Below, piece after piece: positions 36,081-46,789 of a stretch of 64,000 nt of DNA. Both the position numbers and the translations under genes were made by a program. The notes beneath the pieces were generated by a model, which saw only the letters and a list, made by a program, of their open reading frames with translations, did no database searches and was not told the DNA's origin. Every line of letters begins with the position of its first letter. The first letter of the stretch is position 1. The stretch is from JAVJQS01 sp040218815 (GTDB lineage Bacteria; Bacteroidota; Bacteroidia; Flavobacteriales_E; Vicingaceae): contig JAVJQS010000015.1 in assembly GCA_040218815.1 (NCBI GenBank), forward strand, positions 1-64,000, in the 5' to 3' direction.

Positions 36081-37094
36081 TTAAAACTTAGGGCAGGGAA
36101 CCCTAAAATATCGAGGCTTTCTTCTTTTAGATTTCGGGTATTCCAGAATCAAGCTTATTTCATGTGCACCATTTGTATTTCCCGATAATGCAGAAATGGT
36201 AATATCATAAGAATAAGCAAAAGAAATTCGATCATATTTAAAGCCAGCCAGCAATACTAAGGCGTCAACATTCGGAATACTACTTTCATTATTTTTAATT
36301 GGAAGACCACGATACCAAACGCCAAATATCATAGGAGAGTTTGTGTAATAGGCACCAATATCTAACTGATCCCATTTTTGTTGTGCTTTATATAAAAATG
36401 CTGGTGTTATTTTTGATTTACTAGACCCATTAATTCCTTTATTTACTTCAAAATTCCATCCACCTTGTATCGCTGTTCTAATCGGTAAGATAGATTCAGC
36501 TTCCCCAAACGCATTATTTGGGCGGTTTAAATGATCAAAAGAAAATCCAAGCCAATATTTTTCTAAGTGATAAAGCACAGCACCAGCTCCAAAATTGGCA
36601 TAATTAATATTGTCTCTAAACCGATCCTCGACGGATGAGCTAGCATCATCACGAGCAATTTGGTCACCAAAAAGAAAATTATTAAAATCAAACTTTCGAG
36701 TGTAATAACCGGCTTTTAATCCTGCAAGTACAGCTAATTTTCGATTTATTGATACTTGATAGGAATACATATAGTTTACACCAGTGGTGGTTAAACCACC
36801 GCTTCCTGCTTTGTCTGTAATAAATTGCAAGCCCATGCCACTATTTAAATTGTTAAAATAGTGCTCATAGGAGCCAGAGAATGATTCAAATCCATTTTTT
36901 AAACCCGGCCACTGATTTCGATAGCTTAAGGCAAACCTACCTAAGTCAACATTCCCAGCAAAAGCTGGATTATACAACATGGCATTATTGTAGAAATGTC
37001 CAAACTGAGGATCTTGAGCAATCAAATTCAAGGAATTCATGCTTAGTAGAAGCACAAATAGATACTTAAATAAAATTGATAAACTCTTTTTCAT
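36081..37094 (-). CDS. PorP/SprF family T9SS outer-membrane protein
   Basis: 337 residues. Signal peptide (about 1-26) then a beta-barrel with the family opening DPQFGHFYNNAMLYNPAFAG and SYRNQWPGL, followed by GLQFITDKAGSGG and many amphipathic strands. PorP/SprF proteins attach particular T9SS type B cargo to the surface. It begins 2 nt after the stop of the SprB-repeat adhesin gene, the same order as sprB-sprF in Flavobacterium, so it is very probably the dedicated partner of that adhesin. Confidence 0.92.
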   Translation of the reverse strand: MKKSLSILFKYLFVLLLSMNSLNLIAQDPQFGHFYNNAMLYNPAFAGNVDLGRFALSYRNQWPGLKNGFESFSGSYEHYFNNLNSGMGLQFITDKAGSGGLTTTGVNYMYSYQVSINRKLAVLAGLKAGYYTRKFDFNNFLFGDQIARDDASSSVEDRFRDNINYANFGAGAVLYHLEKYWLGFSFDHLNRPNNAFGEAESILPIRTAIQGGWNFEVNKGINGSSKSKITPAFLYKAQQKWDQLDIGAYYTNSPMIFGVWYRGLPIKNNESSIPNVDALVLLAGFKYDRISFAYSYDITISALSGNTNGAHEISLILEYPKSKRRKPRYFRVPCPKF

Positions 37095-37096
37095 TG

Positions 37097-40000
37097 TTAT
37101 CTCAGCAAGGTTAAGTCGCCAACTTTCGTAGCTTTCGCACCATTAATAAAGGTGACTTCTAATTTGTAAACATATACATCTGCTTGACTTAGCTGGTTTT
37201 TATAATATCCATCCCAGCCGATATTTACATCTTTTGATTCAAAAACCAGTTCTCCCCACCTATTAAAAATTTGTAAGCGATACTCTTCAGTGTATTCTAG
37301 GTAAGGGTGAAAGACTTCATTATTTGTGCTATTTGGGTCATATCTTCCGCCATTTGAACCATTTGTGTTTGGAGTAAATACATTTGGAATCTTAATTTCA
37401 TAGTTTGGGTTAATCGTAATGACTTGATATCCTGTATCTCTACACCCAAACTGATTTTCCTTCCAAAGACTTACACGGTAGGACCCTGTGTCTTGGTAAT
37501 TAGTTGATGGTGACTCTTCTTTTGATGTTGTCCCATTAGCAAAACTCCATAGCCAATCATTAGCATCTGTAAAAAATGAAGAAAAGGAAATAGTTGAGTT
37601 TTCAATATCAGTTACTGTTGGATTTGCGGTTATGATAGCTTCAGGCCTAGGATTTACCTGAACTCTATAATCTGCAGTTGATTCACTCATGCATCCTTGA
37701 GGTGTGCTAACATCTAGACCAACATTATAGGTTCCTGGTTCTGTGTAAGTGTATATTGGGTTGGCTTCTGTAGAAGTAAGCCCATTGCCTAAGTTCCACA
37801 CGTAAATATAATTTGCAGGAGTGCTGTTAGTGAAACTAACTGTTAAGTCTTCGCAGCCTTCAATAATGGTATCATTTAAATTGATGGCAGGAGGATCTGA
37901 AACTTCCACTAAAGCAGAATCACTTATACTGTTATTACAAATATCATTAACCGTAATTATATACTGAGTAGTAGTTGGCGGTGATACCTTCTGTGAAGGT
38001 AAATTAGCTAATCCATTGTTAAACGAAATTGTGTAGGGATCAAGGTCTCCTAGGAAAGTGTAAGTAAGTAAAGCACTATCTCCCCTGCAAATATTGCCAC
38101 TAGAATTTAATTCCAAGAAATCGTCGAAAATATTTCTCACTTTTATTGATATTTCTTGACTTACTGATGGGCAATTGTTGACATCGGTAACAGTTACACT
38201 ATAATTTTTATCTTCTGATGGGTTGACTAAGATGGTAGAATCATTCCCGAAATTATCACTCCAGGTATAAGTGAAGGGTCCTGTGCCCCCAGAAGCACTT
38301 GCATCTAGCTGTTTTGGAACATTTACACAAATAGTGTCATCAGCAGAAACACTTAATGAAATGGCTAAAGGTTCTACCATTTCAGCAGTATCTATAATTG
38401 TGCAATTGTTACTGTCAGTAGTTGTTACAAAGTAAGTCCCAGGATTTAAATTACTTATAGAATCACCAGTTTGACTGCTACTCCAAGAATATTCATAAGG
38501 TACTGTGCCACCTAAAGATTGTGCTTTTATTTTTCCGTCCCCAAATCCAAAGCAAGAAATTGCTTCAGCTGTCAAATCTGTGGTAAGTTGGTTTGGTTCA
38601 GTTATTATAATCGTATCATTTAAGCTACAACCATTAGCATCACTAACAATTACGAAATAGGTTCCCGCATCAAGACCGTTAATACTAGCGGTACTATCAT
38701 TATTACTCCAAAAATAAGTGTAGGGTGTAGTCCCTCCGCTTGCTGTAATTGTTGCACTTCCATCACTCTGATTGAAGCAGCTTACATTGTTTGAGCTTGT
38801 AAAAGATGTCCCTAATGCTGCAGGTTGACTTATATTTATAGAGTCAATAGTAAAACAAGCATTTGCATCAGAAACCGTTACTATGTAGTTTCCAGCGCTC
38901 AAATTTCTTGTAGTATCTGACGATTGATTGTTGCTCCACAAATAAGTATAGGGGCTTGTTCCCCCATTTGCTGTCACATATCCACTTGCATCCATTAGGC
39001 CTTGGCAGGATACGTTTGTTAAAACACTAGTTGCTGTAGTTAATAAGTTAGGTTCTGTTATCAAAAAGTTTGCGGTTGTTGAGCAATTATTGCTATCAGA
39101 AACAGTCACAGTATATGAACCAGCAGATAAATTAAAAGCGGTATCAGTCACTTGGCTATCACTCCATAAATAAGTATAAGGAAGAGTTCCACCACTTGCA
39201 GAAACATTTGCTTGACCGTCGCTTAAACCATTGCAAGATACGTTAATAGTATCTCCAGTAAGAGCAGTAAGGGCAATAGGTTCAGTAATGATAGCTACAG
39301 CTGTTGTTGAACAGCTATTAGCATCACTTAAGGTCACAGTGAAGTTACCAGCAGTTAAATTTTTTGCTGTATCTGTTACTTGATTATCACTCCATAAGTA
39401 AGTATAAGGAGTAGTTCCACCTGACCCTGTTATTACTGCTGAGGCATCACTTAGTCCATTACAACTTACGTTATTTTCAGCTGTAATTGTTGCTTGCAGT
39501 ATAGCTGGTTCATTTACTATAATACTATCGGAAAAGCTACAACCATTGTTATCTGAAACAGTAACCAAGTAAACTCCTGCAGTTAAATTGCTTGCAGTAG
39601 CCGTAGTTTGATTATCACTCCATATGTAAGTATAAGGAATCGTTCCACCAACAGCGCTAATTGTAGCAGATCCATCATTGAAGCCGTTACAAGTAACATC
39701 GATAGAATCAATCGTACTAACTTCAAGAATTGCGGGTTCTGTAATGATTGCAGAATCAATTATACTGCATCCATTTACATCCGAAACTGTTACTGAATAT
39801 GTACCTGAAGCTAAACTTTGGGCTGTATCAGTAGTCTGATTATTACTCCACAAATATGTAAATGCACCAGTTCCACCGTTTGCTGTAACATAAGCTATAG
39901 CATCGCTAAATCCATTACAACTCACCGTTGAACTAACAGTGGTTGTTGTGCTCAACGTGCTTGGCTCTAAAATATTGATTGTTGTTGTATCATCACATCC

Positions 40001-42817
40001 ACTCGAATCGGTAACTGTTACTGTGTAGCTTCCTGCAATTAAATTAAAAGCTGTATCAGTAGTTTGATTGTTATTCCACAAATAAGTGAAAGGGGTAGTT
40101 CCACCACTTGCTGTTACATTTGCTCGCCCATCATCAAATCCGTTGCATGAAACATTTGAAGAGCTTCCAATTGATGCAATTAGTGTGTTTGGTTCTGTAA
40201 TTGTGGTTGTAGCAATTGAACTGCAATTATTTGCATCACTAAGAGTAACAGTATAATTTCCTGCACTTAAATTAGTTGCTGTATCGCTTACTTGATTATC
40301 ACTCCATAAATAAGTATAGGGTTGCGTTCCACCACTTGCGTTTACAGCTGCTCTAGCATCGCTAAGTCCGTTGCAAGAGACCATGGAAGAGTCACTAATT
40401 GTTGCATTCAATATTGGTGGTTCGTTAATTTCTACTTGTGCTATTCTAACACATGACTGGTTATCTAAAACAGTCACTCTATAAGTCCCCACTGCAAGGC
40501 CAACTGCCGAATCTGTTACTTGGCTATTACTCCAGGAGTAGGTGTATGGTAATCTACCTCCACTGGCGTTTATCTTAGCTCTACCATCAGATAGCCCATT
40601 ACAGCTTATATCAAATGTGTCGATGGAGTTAATTAAAAAGGCAGGGGGTTCAATAATAGTTAATGCTGTAGTATCGGAACAGTTTCTAAGGTCTGAAACA
40701 ACCACAGAATATGTTCCTGCAGATAGGTTTGATGCAGTGTCATTCGTTTGGCTATCACTCCATAAATAATCAAATGGCTCCGTTCCTCCAACAGTGTTTA
40801 CCATAGCTGATGCGTTGCTAAAGCCATTGCAAGTAACACTGTCAATAAGTGAGGCGGTAGCTGTAACGACTGGATATTGAAATTGAATTCCCTTCGTATT
40901 TGATGAAGATCCATTACAACCATTTCCTGTATTGCTTAAATCTATTCGATAAGTGACAGAATCGGAGCAAACACTAAATGTGTCACAAAAGGAAGTCCCA
41001 ATAATTGATTTATATAAAGTAAATCCACTACCAATAGGGAACTCTCTATAAATATCGTAGTTTGAACCACTGCCATCAGGTAAGGGGTTACTAAGTTCAT
41101 TCCAACTTACAAAAACGCAGGTATCATTAAAAGTAGGCTCAATGTACATGGTTGAAATAGTATCGTTATTGATATAAAACCAGTTTTGGTGGCAACCCGA
41201 TTCTGCCCTTACGATGTAATGGACAGATTGATTATTTGCACCAGCATTTAAATGAGTGTAGTTTGTAGTATTATAATCTGAAATACTATCAATAAGATTA
41301 AATGTGTCTGCTAGATTTGTTGAGCTGTAAATTTTCCATTGAATAAAACTACTGTCTGGATCAGGAGTTTGATTCCAATCTATAATTACATCGCCGTTTG
41401 CTTGAACATCGGCACAGTGGATAGGTGGACTTTTTACAAGAGTATCTTCTAAAACAGTAATCGCAAAAGTTGCTAATGCCTGTCCACCTGTTGGGCAAAA
41501 ATCATCTAAGGCGCGAATAATAAAAAGGTAAGTATTTTGCGAGGTAATACAGTCAGGAGTGTTATTGGCTACATGATCACAAGTGATTTGCCAATTAAAG
41601 CTTGTTGTGTAAGTTCCTACTCCTGTATCAGGTGCTGGTGATGATAGTGTAGCGCAGGGTGGATTTAGACAACCTGTTGAGTCGCTAGTATAATTATCGC
41701 CAAATTGAATTCCACTTGCATAAAAGAAAATGGAATCGTCTTTAGGGTTTCCTGTTCTTAGTGTATCAAAAACACTAATATCAAAGTTTACTAATTCCCC
41801 TACTTTAACCGTATCAAAATAGGTGTTGTTAGCAAATGGTGAAGGGATAACCGGGGATTCATTCGAAGCACATCCACTTGTAATAACTGTTTGTAATTCT
41901 CTATAGATTTCAGCTACTTTTTGTCCACATTTAAAAGCTTCCACTCGAATTACCGAAACGAATTCACCAGAATTGTAAGAGGTATAGGTGATTTCGCCAG
42001 TTTGAGAGTCTAAAACAGCTGGTTCATTTCTTGGATCGAGTGAAGTATCAGGATATGGGCTATCAAATGCATATCCATTTCCTGCATCAAAATTTACATT
42101 AACGGGAGTCACGTCCTCTTCAAACAAGGCACCGATAGTGCATGGTGGAGCTCCACAAAAATTGCCATCCAATGGATTTGCCCAAGAGTAAACCAAGGAA
42201 TCCAGCTCACGATCAAATGCACTATGATTGTAGGTGAATTTTTCGCCTGCGCAAATAATAGAGGAAGGTTTTTGAAAAAAGTTTGGAGAGTTATCAAAGC
42301 AAACACCAACATCTCTGCCGTTATATGCAAACATTTGGGCGCGCAAAGTAATTCCAAAGTTTTGTGCATTTACTATATTGTCTATAGCAGCGTTCCTGTC
42401 ACCATAGGTCCATGTAAAAGTCCAGCCATTTGCTCCTGGAACGCCATTTAAAGTTACCGCATTACTTACTAAAATATACTCTTCAATAGCTCCTGAAATG
42501 TCTGGATCAGACGGAACAAGAGTAGCACAAGGGCTTCCTTCACAAGCTGGCGTAATGTCAGTCACGCTAAAAAAGTTTACAGGTATTTGAGTAATTACGC
42601 CAACGTTTGGATAATTATGAACCTCAAGTGCGTGATTATTAACATTAAAAGCTACACCATTGCAATCACGGTATACCTTTAGGGTAAATACATATTGTCC
42701 ATTTGCTTGGCATTCCCAGATAATTTCCCCACCCATAATATGAGTTGCAGAAAGTTTTGAACTTAGTCCAACAAGGATAAATAAAAGAGAGAGAAGAAGA
42801 GTAAAGGTTTTATTCAT
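37097..42817 (-). CDS. SprB-like giant adhesin with 11 SprB repeats and type B sorting domain
   Basis: 1906 residues. Signal peptide (about 1-24, ending LSATH). The region 25-660 opens with the IMGGEIIWEC pattern common to Bacteroidota surface proteins and includes Ig/FN3-like parts. Residues 661-1483 are 11 SprB repeats of about 75 residues, most opening V-S-C-N-G and closing with EP. Ig- and PKD-like domains follow (about 1490-1800). The C-terminus has NVFTPNTNG, FNRWGELVFES and GWDGYY, a type B sorting domain. SprB is the mobile gliding adhesin of Flavobacterium; this one is much shorter. Gliding itself is not shown by the sequence. Confidence 0.92.
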   Translation of the reverse strand: MNKTFTLLLSLLFILVGLSSKLSATHIMGGEIIWECQANGQYVFTLKVYRDCNGVAFNVNNHALEVHNYPNVGVITQIPVNFFSVTDITPACEGSPCATLVPSDPDISGAIEEYILVSNAVTLNGVPGANGWTFTWTYGDRNAAIDNIVNAQNFGITLRAQMFAYNGRDVGVCFDNSPNFFQKPSSIICAGEKFTYNHSAFDRELDSLVYSWANPLDGNFCGAPPCTIGALFEEDVTPVNVNFDAGNGYAFDSPYPDTSLDPRNEPAVLDSQTGEITYTSYNSGEFVSVIRVEAFKCGQKVAEIYRELQTVITSGCASNESPVIPSPFANNTYFDTVKVGELVNFDISVFDTLRTGNPKDDSIFFYASGIQFGDNYTSDSTGCLNPPCATLSSPAPDTGVGTYTTSFNWQITCDHVANNTPDCITSQNTYLFIIRALDDFCPTGGQALATFAITVLEDTLVKSPPIHCADVQANGDVIIDWNQTPDPDSSFIQWKIYSSTNLADTFNLIDSISDYNTTNYTHLNAGANNQSVHYIVRAESGCHQNWFYINNDTISTMYIEPTFNDTCVFVSWNELSNPLPDGSGSNYDIYREFPIGSGFTLYKSIIGTSFCDTFSVCSDSVTYRIDLSNTGNGCNGSSSNTKGIQFQYPVVTATASLIDSVTCNGFSNASAMVNTVGGTEPFDYLWSDSQTNDTASNLSAGTYSVVVSDLRNCSDTTALTIIEPPAFLINSIDTFDISCNGLSDGRAKINASGGRLPYTYSWSNSQVTDSAVGLAVGTYRVTVLDNQSCVRIAQVEINEPPILNATISDSSMVSCNGLSDARAAVNASGGTQPYTYLWSDNQVSDTATNLSAGNYTVTLSDANNCSSIATTTITEPNTLIASIGSSSNVSCNGFDDGRANVTASGGTTPFTYLWNNNQTTDTAFNLIAGSYTVTVTDSSGCDDTTTINILEPSTLSTTTTVSSTVSCNGFSDAIAYVTANGGTGAFTYLWSNNQTTDTAQSLASGTYSVTVSDVNGCSIIDSAIITEPAILEVSTIDSIDVTCNGFNDGSATISAVGGTIPYTYIWSDNQTTATASNLTAGVYLVTVSDNNGCSFSDSIIVNEPAILQATITAENNVSCNGLSDASAVITGSGGTTPYTYLWSDNQVTDTAKNLTAGNFTVTLSDANSCSTTAVAIITEPIALTALTGDTINVSCNGLSDGQANVSASGGTLPYTYLWSDSQVTDTAFNLSAGSYTVTVSDSNNCSTTANFLITEPNLLTTATSVLTNVSCQGLMDASGYVTANGGTSPYTYLWSNNQSSDTTRNLSAGNYIVTVSDANACFTIDSINISQPAALGTSFTSSNNVSCFNQSDGSATITASGGTTPYTYFWSNNDSTASINGLDAGTYFVIVSDANGCSLNDTIIITEPNQLTTDLTAEAISCFGFGDGKIKAQSLGGTVPYEYSWSSSQTGDSISNLNPGTYFVTTTDSNNCTIIDTAEMVEPLAISLSVSADDTICVNVPKQLDASASGGTGPFTYTWSDNFGNDSTILVNPSEDKNYSVTVTDVNNCPSVSQEISIKVRNIFDDFLELNSSGNICRGDSALLTYTFLGDLDPYTISFNNGLANLPSQKVSPPTTTQYIITVNDICNNSISDSALVEVSDPPAINLNDTIIEGCEDLTVSFTNSTPANYIYVWNLGNGLTSTEANPIYTYTEPGTYNVGLDVSTPQGCMSESTADYRVQVNPRPEAIITANPTVTDIENSTISFSSFFTDANDWLWSFANGTTSKEESPSTNYQDTGSYRVSLWKENQFGCRDTGYQVITINPNYEIKIPNVFTPNTNGSNGGRYDPNSTNNEVFHPYLEYTEEYRLQIFNRWGELVFESKDVNIGWDGYYKNQLSQADVYVYKLEVTFINGAKATKVGDLTLLR
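38369..40837 (-). repeat. Eleven tandem SprB repeats (about 224 bp each)
   Basis: 2469 bp coding for 11 units of about 75 residues. The first eight units have the CNG core; units 9 to 11 have CQG, CFN and CFG, so the last three have diverged most. Every unit has a GG-T-x-P-(Y/F)-x-Y-x-W segment and an AG-x-Y/F-x-V-T segment. Confidence 0.88.
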
Positions 42818-43015
42818 TTAGCAGTGAAATTAGTAATTGTTAAGGGCAATTGAACATAAGAATTACCTAACGCTTTACGAAATCTTCCTAACGGTGTTTA
42901 AATTTTTTATCATAAATTTTATTTGAAAATTATAAGTAATAATGAGTCAGCTAGTTAGTTGTAAAAAAACTTTTAGAATCAGCAAAAAAAAAGACACTTG
43001 AATGAATGGAGTTGA

Positions 43016-43930
43016 TTATTCTTTAAAAAATTTCTCCTCGCAAAGCACTTCTGAAGTATTCCAAAGTTTTTTAGCTACATATTTATCTTTCGAAATTTTA
43101 TTAGAATCAACTATTCCAACTTCTCCTTTCATTTCTGAAAATCCAGTAGGACCAAGATAGTCCCCCCCATTTACTTCACTATTTAAAGCAGCATTTATTT
43201 GAGCTTGGGCAGCTTTAGAAGGTTTGTGAGTAAATATTGGAATTAAGATTGGACCTAAAACAGTAGTTATAAATTTTGGCATATGACGCATTAAATCTGT
43301 ATTTGAAACCCCAGGATGGGCGGCCACTGAAATGGTGTTCGAGTTCCTTTTTTCTAGTCTTCGTTGAAGCTCATAAGCAAAGATCAGACATGCTAACTTA
43401 CTTTGACCATAAGCTTCCGATTTAGAATATTTTTTTTCGCTTTGTAAATCATCAAAATTTATTTTGGCAGATTTGTGGGCAATTGAGCTAAGGGATACAA
43501 TACGTGAACTAGGTGTCTTTTCTAGTTGATCAATGAGCAAAGCCGTAAGCAAAAAGTGTCCTAAATAATTCGCTTCAAATTGCAGTTCGAAACCATCGTC
43601 CGTTTTTTCATAAGGAGGCATCATTACACCAGCATTGTTAATTAACATATCGAGCTGATCGAATTTTTCTTGGAATGTAGCTGCAAAAGTTCTCACTGAT
43701 TCTAGTTTACTCAAATCAATTTCCATAAGCTGGATGTCTGCCGATGGAACTTCATCTAAAAGCTGCTTTTTAGCTTTTTCGGCTTTTTTTAAATTTCGAC
43801 AAGCCATAATCACAGTCACCTCTTTTTTAGAAAGAACTAGTGCTGTTTCATAGCCAAGCCCGCTGTTTGCGCCAGTTATTATTGCTACTTTACCTTTTTG
43901 TTTTGGAATTTGGTCGATATCTAAGTTCAT
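43016..43930 (-). CDS. Short-chain dehydrogenase (retinol dehydrogenase-like SDR)
   Basis: 304 residues. Classical SDR: TGANSGLGYE cofactor loop, MACRN, NNAGVM and the active-site YGQSKLA (Tyr-x3-Lys), with Ser in SLSSIAH. The layout is like that of WW-domain oxidoreductase and retinol dehydrogenase-like bacterial SDRs; the substrate is unknown. Stands alone upstream of uppP on the same strand with a 73-nt gap. Confidence 0.88.
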   Translation of the reverse strand: MNLDIDQIPKQKGKVAIITGANSGLGYETALVLSKKEVTVIMACRNLKKAEKAKKQLLDEVPSADIQLMEIDLSKLESVRTFAATFQEKFDQLDMLINNAGVMMPPYEKTDDGFELQFEANYLGHFLLTALLIDQLEKTPSSRIVSLSSIAHKSAKINFDDLQSEKKYSKSEAYGQSKLACLIFAYELQRRLEKRNSNTISVAAHPGVSNTDLMRHMPKFITTVLGPILIPIFTHKPSKAAQAQINAALNSEVNGGDYLGPTGFSEMKGEVGIVDSNKISKDKYVAKKLWNTSEVLCEEKFFKE

Positions 43931-44003
43931 TTTGAAAGTCTTTTACTTAGACCAACAATAATAACTATAGATAGTTTTTCTGTTTTATTTTGCTACTTCA
44001 GTT

Positions 44004-44786
44004 TTACATCAATTCAGCGTTTCCCATGTATATCAAAAACAAAATACCAATGATTATACGGTAGTAGCCAAAGTGCTTAAAACCGTAATTGCTAACAATT
44101 TTTAAAAAAACCTTCACGGCAATCCAAGCAGTAATAAAAGCTACAATTAACCCTACAATCAGCAGCTTAAGTTCTTCAATGCTAAAAGCAATTTCTGATT
44201 TCAATAAATCGTAACCAGTTGCTGCAAACATGGTAGGAACAGCTAATAGAAAAGAGAATTCGGTGGCTTGTTTTTTATCTAAACCGTTAAAAACTCCGCC
44301 AACAATTGTTGCTGCAGCTCTTGATGTGCCTGGCACCATCGAAAAACATTGTATCAAGCCAATGAAAAAAGCATTTTTATAAGAGATCTTTTCTAAATTT
44401 TCAGTTTTACTCTTTTGTGCAAGCACTTTTCGGTCGATAAGAATTAATACTATTCCACCAACAATTAAGGAAACTGATACTACCACTGGGTTAAATAAAT
44501 AAGCTTTTATAATGTCATAAGCTAATAAACCTACGATTGCAGTTGGGATAAAAGCGGTAGTCAATTTGTAATAGATGGTCAATCCTTGCAGAAATCGCTT
44601 AGCATAAAGCATAACAATTGCCATAATAGCCCCTAGCTGGATTGCCACTTCAAATGTTTTCACAAAAGCATCATCATGAATATTCATAGCTGCTGAAGCC
44701 AATATCATGTGGCCTGTAGAAGAAACTGGCAAAAACTCAGTTAAACCTTCAATAATCGCAATAACAATACTTTGGGTTAAAGTCAT
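44004..44786 (-). CDS. uppP: Undecaprenyl-diphosphate phosphatase
   Basis: 260 residues, about eight membrane helices. BacA/UppP family: EGLTEFLPVSSTGHM near residue 13 and the second active-site motif MVPGTSRAAATI. It converts undecaprenyl diphosphate to the monophosphate carrier lipid for wall and surface polysaccharide synthesis, and gives bacitracin tolerance. It begins 9 nt after the aminotransferase gene stop, so they are probably co-transcribed. Confidence 0.94.
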   Translation of the reverse strand: MTLTQSIVIAIIEGLTEFLPVSSTGHMILASAAMNIHDDAFVKTFEVAIQLGAIMAIVMLYAKRFLQGLTIYYKLTTAFIPTAIVGLLAYDIIKAYLFNPVVVSVSLIVGGIVLILIDRKVLAQKSKTENLEKISYKNAFFIGLIQCFSMVPGTSRAAATIVGGVFNGLDKKQATEFSFLLAVPTMFAATGYDLLKSEIAFSIEELKLLIVGLIVAFITAWIAVKVFLKIVSNYGFKHFGYYRIIIGILFLIYMGNAELM

Positions 44787-44795
44787 TTTGTATAG

Positions 44796-45995
44796 TTAGG
44801 CTGTTGCTTTTAGATAGGCTTTAATCCCTAATTCCATACATTTTAATGCTTTTCTAAGCTTATCTTTTTCAAGCACATAGGCCAAACGGACTTCGTTTTT
44901 TCCTAAACCTGGACTTGAATAAAAACCACTTGCTGGAGCCATCATTACAGTTTGTCCTTCGTATTCAAAGTTTTCTAACATCCATTTGCAGAAGTCATCA
45001 GTATCATTCACTGGAAGTTTTGCAACAGCATAAAATGCCCCACCTGGCTTTGGACAGAATACACCTTCAATTTCATTTAGTCCATCCACTAAAATATCTC
45101 TTCTTTCAACATATTCTTTTGCTACTTTGTCAAAGTAATCCTGAGTTGTTTCTAAGGCAGCTTCTGATGCAATTTGACCAAGAAGTGGGGGACTTAAACG
45201 AGCTTGAGCTAATTTAAGTGCTACTTGTGTCAATTCCTTATTACGACTCACCATTGCGCCAATTCTTACTCCACACATGCTGTAGCGTTTTGAAACAGAA
45301 TCAACCACTACAACATTATCTTCAATACCCGATAAGTTCAATAAAGAGTGATGAGTTTTGCCATCGTAGCAAAACTCTCTATATACTTCATCGGCAAAAA
45401 GGTAGAGATCATGTTTTTTAACTAGATCCCTTAATTTTTCCAGTTCCTCCTTAGAATATAAGTATCCAGTTGGATTACCTGGGTTACAAATTAAAATAGC
45501 TTTGGTATTTGAACTTATATTTTTTTCAAAATCCTCAATGGGAGGTAATGAAAATCCATCTTCAATTTTTGAATTAATAGGAATTACTTCAACCCCTGCA
45601 GTTTCTGCAAAGCCATTGTAGTTTGCATAAAAGGGCTCAGGAATAATTACCTCGTCACCTGGGTTTAAACAAGCCGTAAATGCAAAAGAAAGGGCTTCAG
45701 AGCCACCGGTTGTTATTAAAATATCTTCAAAAGTTACACCCGGACTAATCTTATCATAATAGGCAGATAGTTTTTTTCTGTAAGACTCATTACCAGCTGA
45801 ATGACTGTACTCAAAAACCTTAAGATCAATATTTTTAACTGCATCTAGCGCTGCTTGAGGAGTTTCAATATCGGGCTGGCCAATGTTGAGGTGAATTACT
45901 TCAACTCCTTTTGCTCTCGCAATATCAGCAAAAGGGACCAGTTTTCTAATGGGCGATTCCGGCATTTGAATACCGCGTGTAGAAATAGATGGCAT
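44796..45995 (-). CDS. Class I/II PLP aminotransferase (aspartate/alanine-type)
   Basis: 399 residues. Fold-type I aminotransferase: NIGQPDIETP at the N-terminus, ITTGGSEAL, CNPGNPTGYLYS, the internal aldimine Lys in SVSKRYSMCG, and a late NEVRLAYVLE with the carboxylate-binding Arg. Substrate range cannot be fixed from sequence; aspartate or alanine is most likely. Lies upstream of uppP. Confidence 0.85.
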   Translation of the reverse strand: MPSISTRGIQMPESPIRKLVPFADIARAKGVEVIHLNIGQPDIETPQAALDAVKNIDLKVFEYSHSAGNESYRKKLSAYYDKISPGVTFEDILITTGGSEALSFAFTACLNPGDEVIIPEPFYANYNGFAETAGVEVIPINSKIEDGFSLPPIEDFEKNISSNTKAILICNPGNPTGYLYSKEELEKLRDLVKKHDLYLFADEVYREFCYDGKTHHSLLNLSGIEDNVVVVDSVSKRYSMCGVRIGAMVSRNKELTQVALKLAQARLSPPLLGQIASEAALETTQDYFDKVAKEYVERRDILVDGLNEIEGVFCPKPGGAFYAVAKLPVNDTDDFCKWMLENFEYEGQTVMMAPASGFYSSPGLGKNEVRLAYVLEKDKLRKALKCMELGIKAYLKATA

Positions 45996-46191
45996 AATAT
46001 TTAATTTTTTAAATCGGCGGCAAAAGTCGTTAATTGTTTTTAGAAAACTGCTTAAACTATTACTGAAATCAATGCAAAGTGAGCAAAATTGGTTTGATTG
46101 TGACCAATTAGATTATTCGAACCTACCTTTATAAATAGCTTATTGCTATGATGTAAACCTTGATTTCTTAATTCCTTTTAAAAGTGCTTTA

Positions 46192-46788
46192 TCAATCAAT
46201 GAAATTTGTTATGGCCTCATTTAGCTCCTTTACAGGAAGCCCCATCACATTATAATAGGAACCTTCAATTTTTTCTACACCAATTAATCCAATCCATTCC
46301 TGAATTCCATATGCTCCAGCCTTATCGAAGGGTTTAAAGTTTTCTATATAAAATGCTATTTCTGCACTACTTAATTGTTTCATATAAACATCGGTTGCTA
46401 CTGAAAAAGAATGAACTATCCCTTTTTTTTGAAGGCATACTCCAGTAATAACCTGATGTTTTTTTCCTGAAAGTTGAGCAAGCATTGTTTTCGCTTCAGC
46501 GAAATTTTCTGCTTTTCCTAATATCTTTTCGCCTAGAATAACAACTGTGTCTGCAGTGATGATTAGTTCATCTTGCGCCATTTCACCTTCATATGCTGCC
46601 GCCTTTTTTTTACTGAGAAATTCAGCTACTTTCTCTACACTTAAGTCAATGGGAAATGTTTCTTCCACGTTCTTTTGACGCTGCGAAAACTCATAGCCTA
46701 ACTTACTCAATAGTTCTTTTCTTCGTGGCGATTGAGAAGCCAATACGAGCCGATAATTTCCGGGTGTTTTTAGTAATTGAGTGGACAT
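46192..46788 (-). CDS. maf: Maf family nucleotide pyrophosphatase
   Basis: 198 residues. LASQSPRRKELL at the N-terminus, ITADTVVIL in the middle and AGAYGIQ near the end are the Maf/Ham1-like hallmarks. Maf proteins hydrolyse dTTP/UTP or modified nucleotides. It lies one nt past the stop of the UbiA gene, so the two are co-transcribed. Confidence 0.92.
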   Translation of the reverse strand: MSTQLLKTPGNYRLVLASQSPRRKELLSKLGYEFSQRQKNVEETFPIDLSVEKVAEFLSKKKAAAYEGEMAQDELIITADTVVILGEKILGKAENFAEAKTMLAQLSGKKHQVITGVCLQKKGIVHSFSVATDVYMKQLSSAEIAFYIENFKPFDKAGAYGIQEWIGLIGVEKIEGSYYNVMGLPVKELNEAITNFID

Positions 46789-46789
46789 A

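Noticed and set aside
38369..40837. CRISPR or mobile repeat array
   Set aside because: The repeats are in frame and encode SprB domains with Cys and Gly-Gly motifs.
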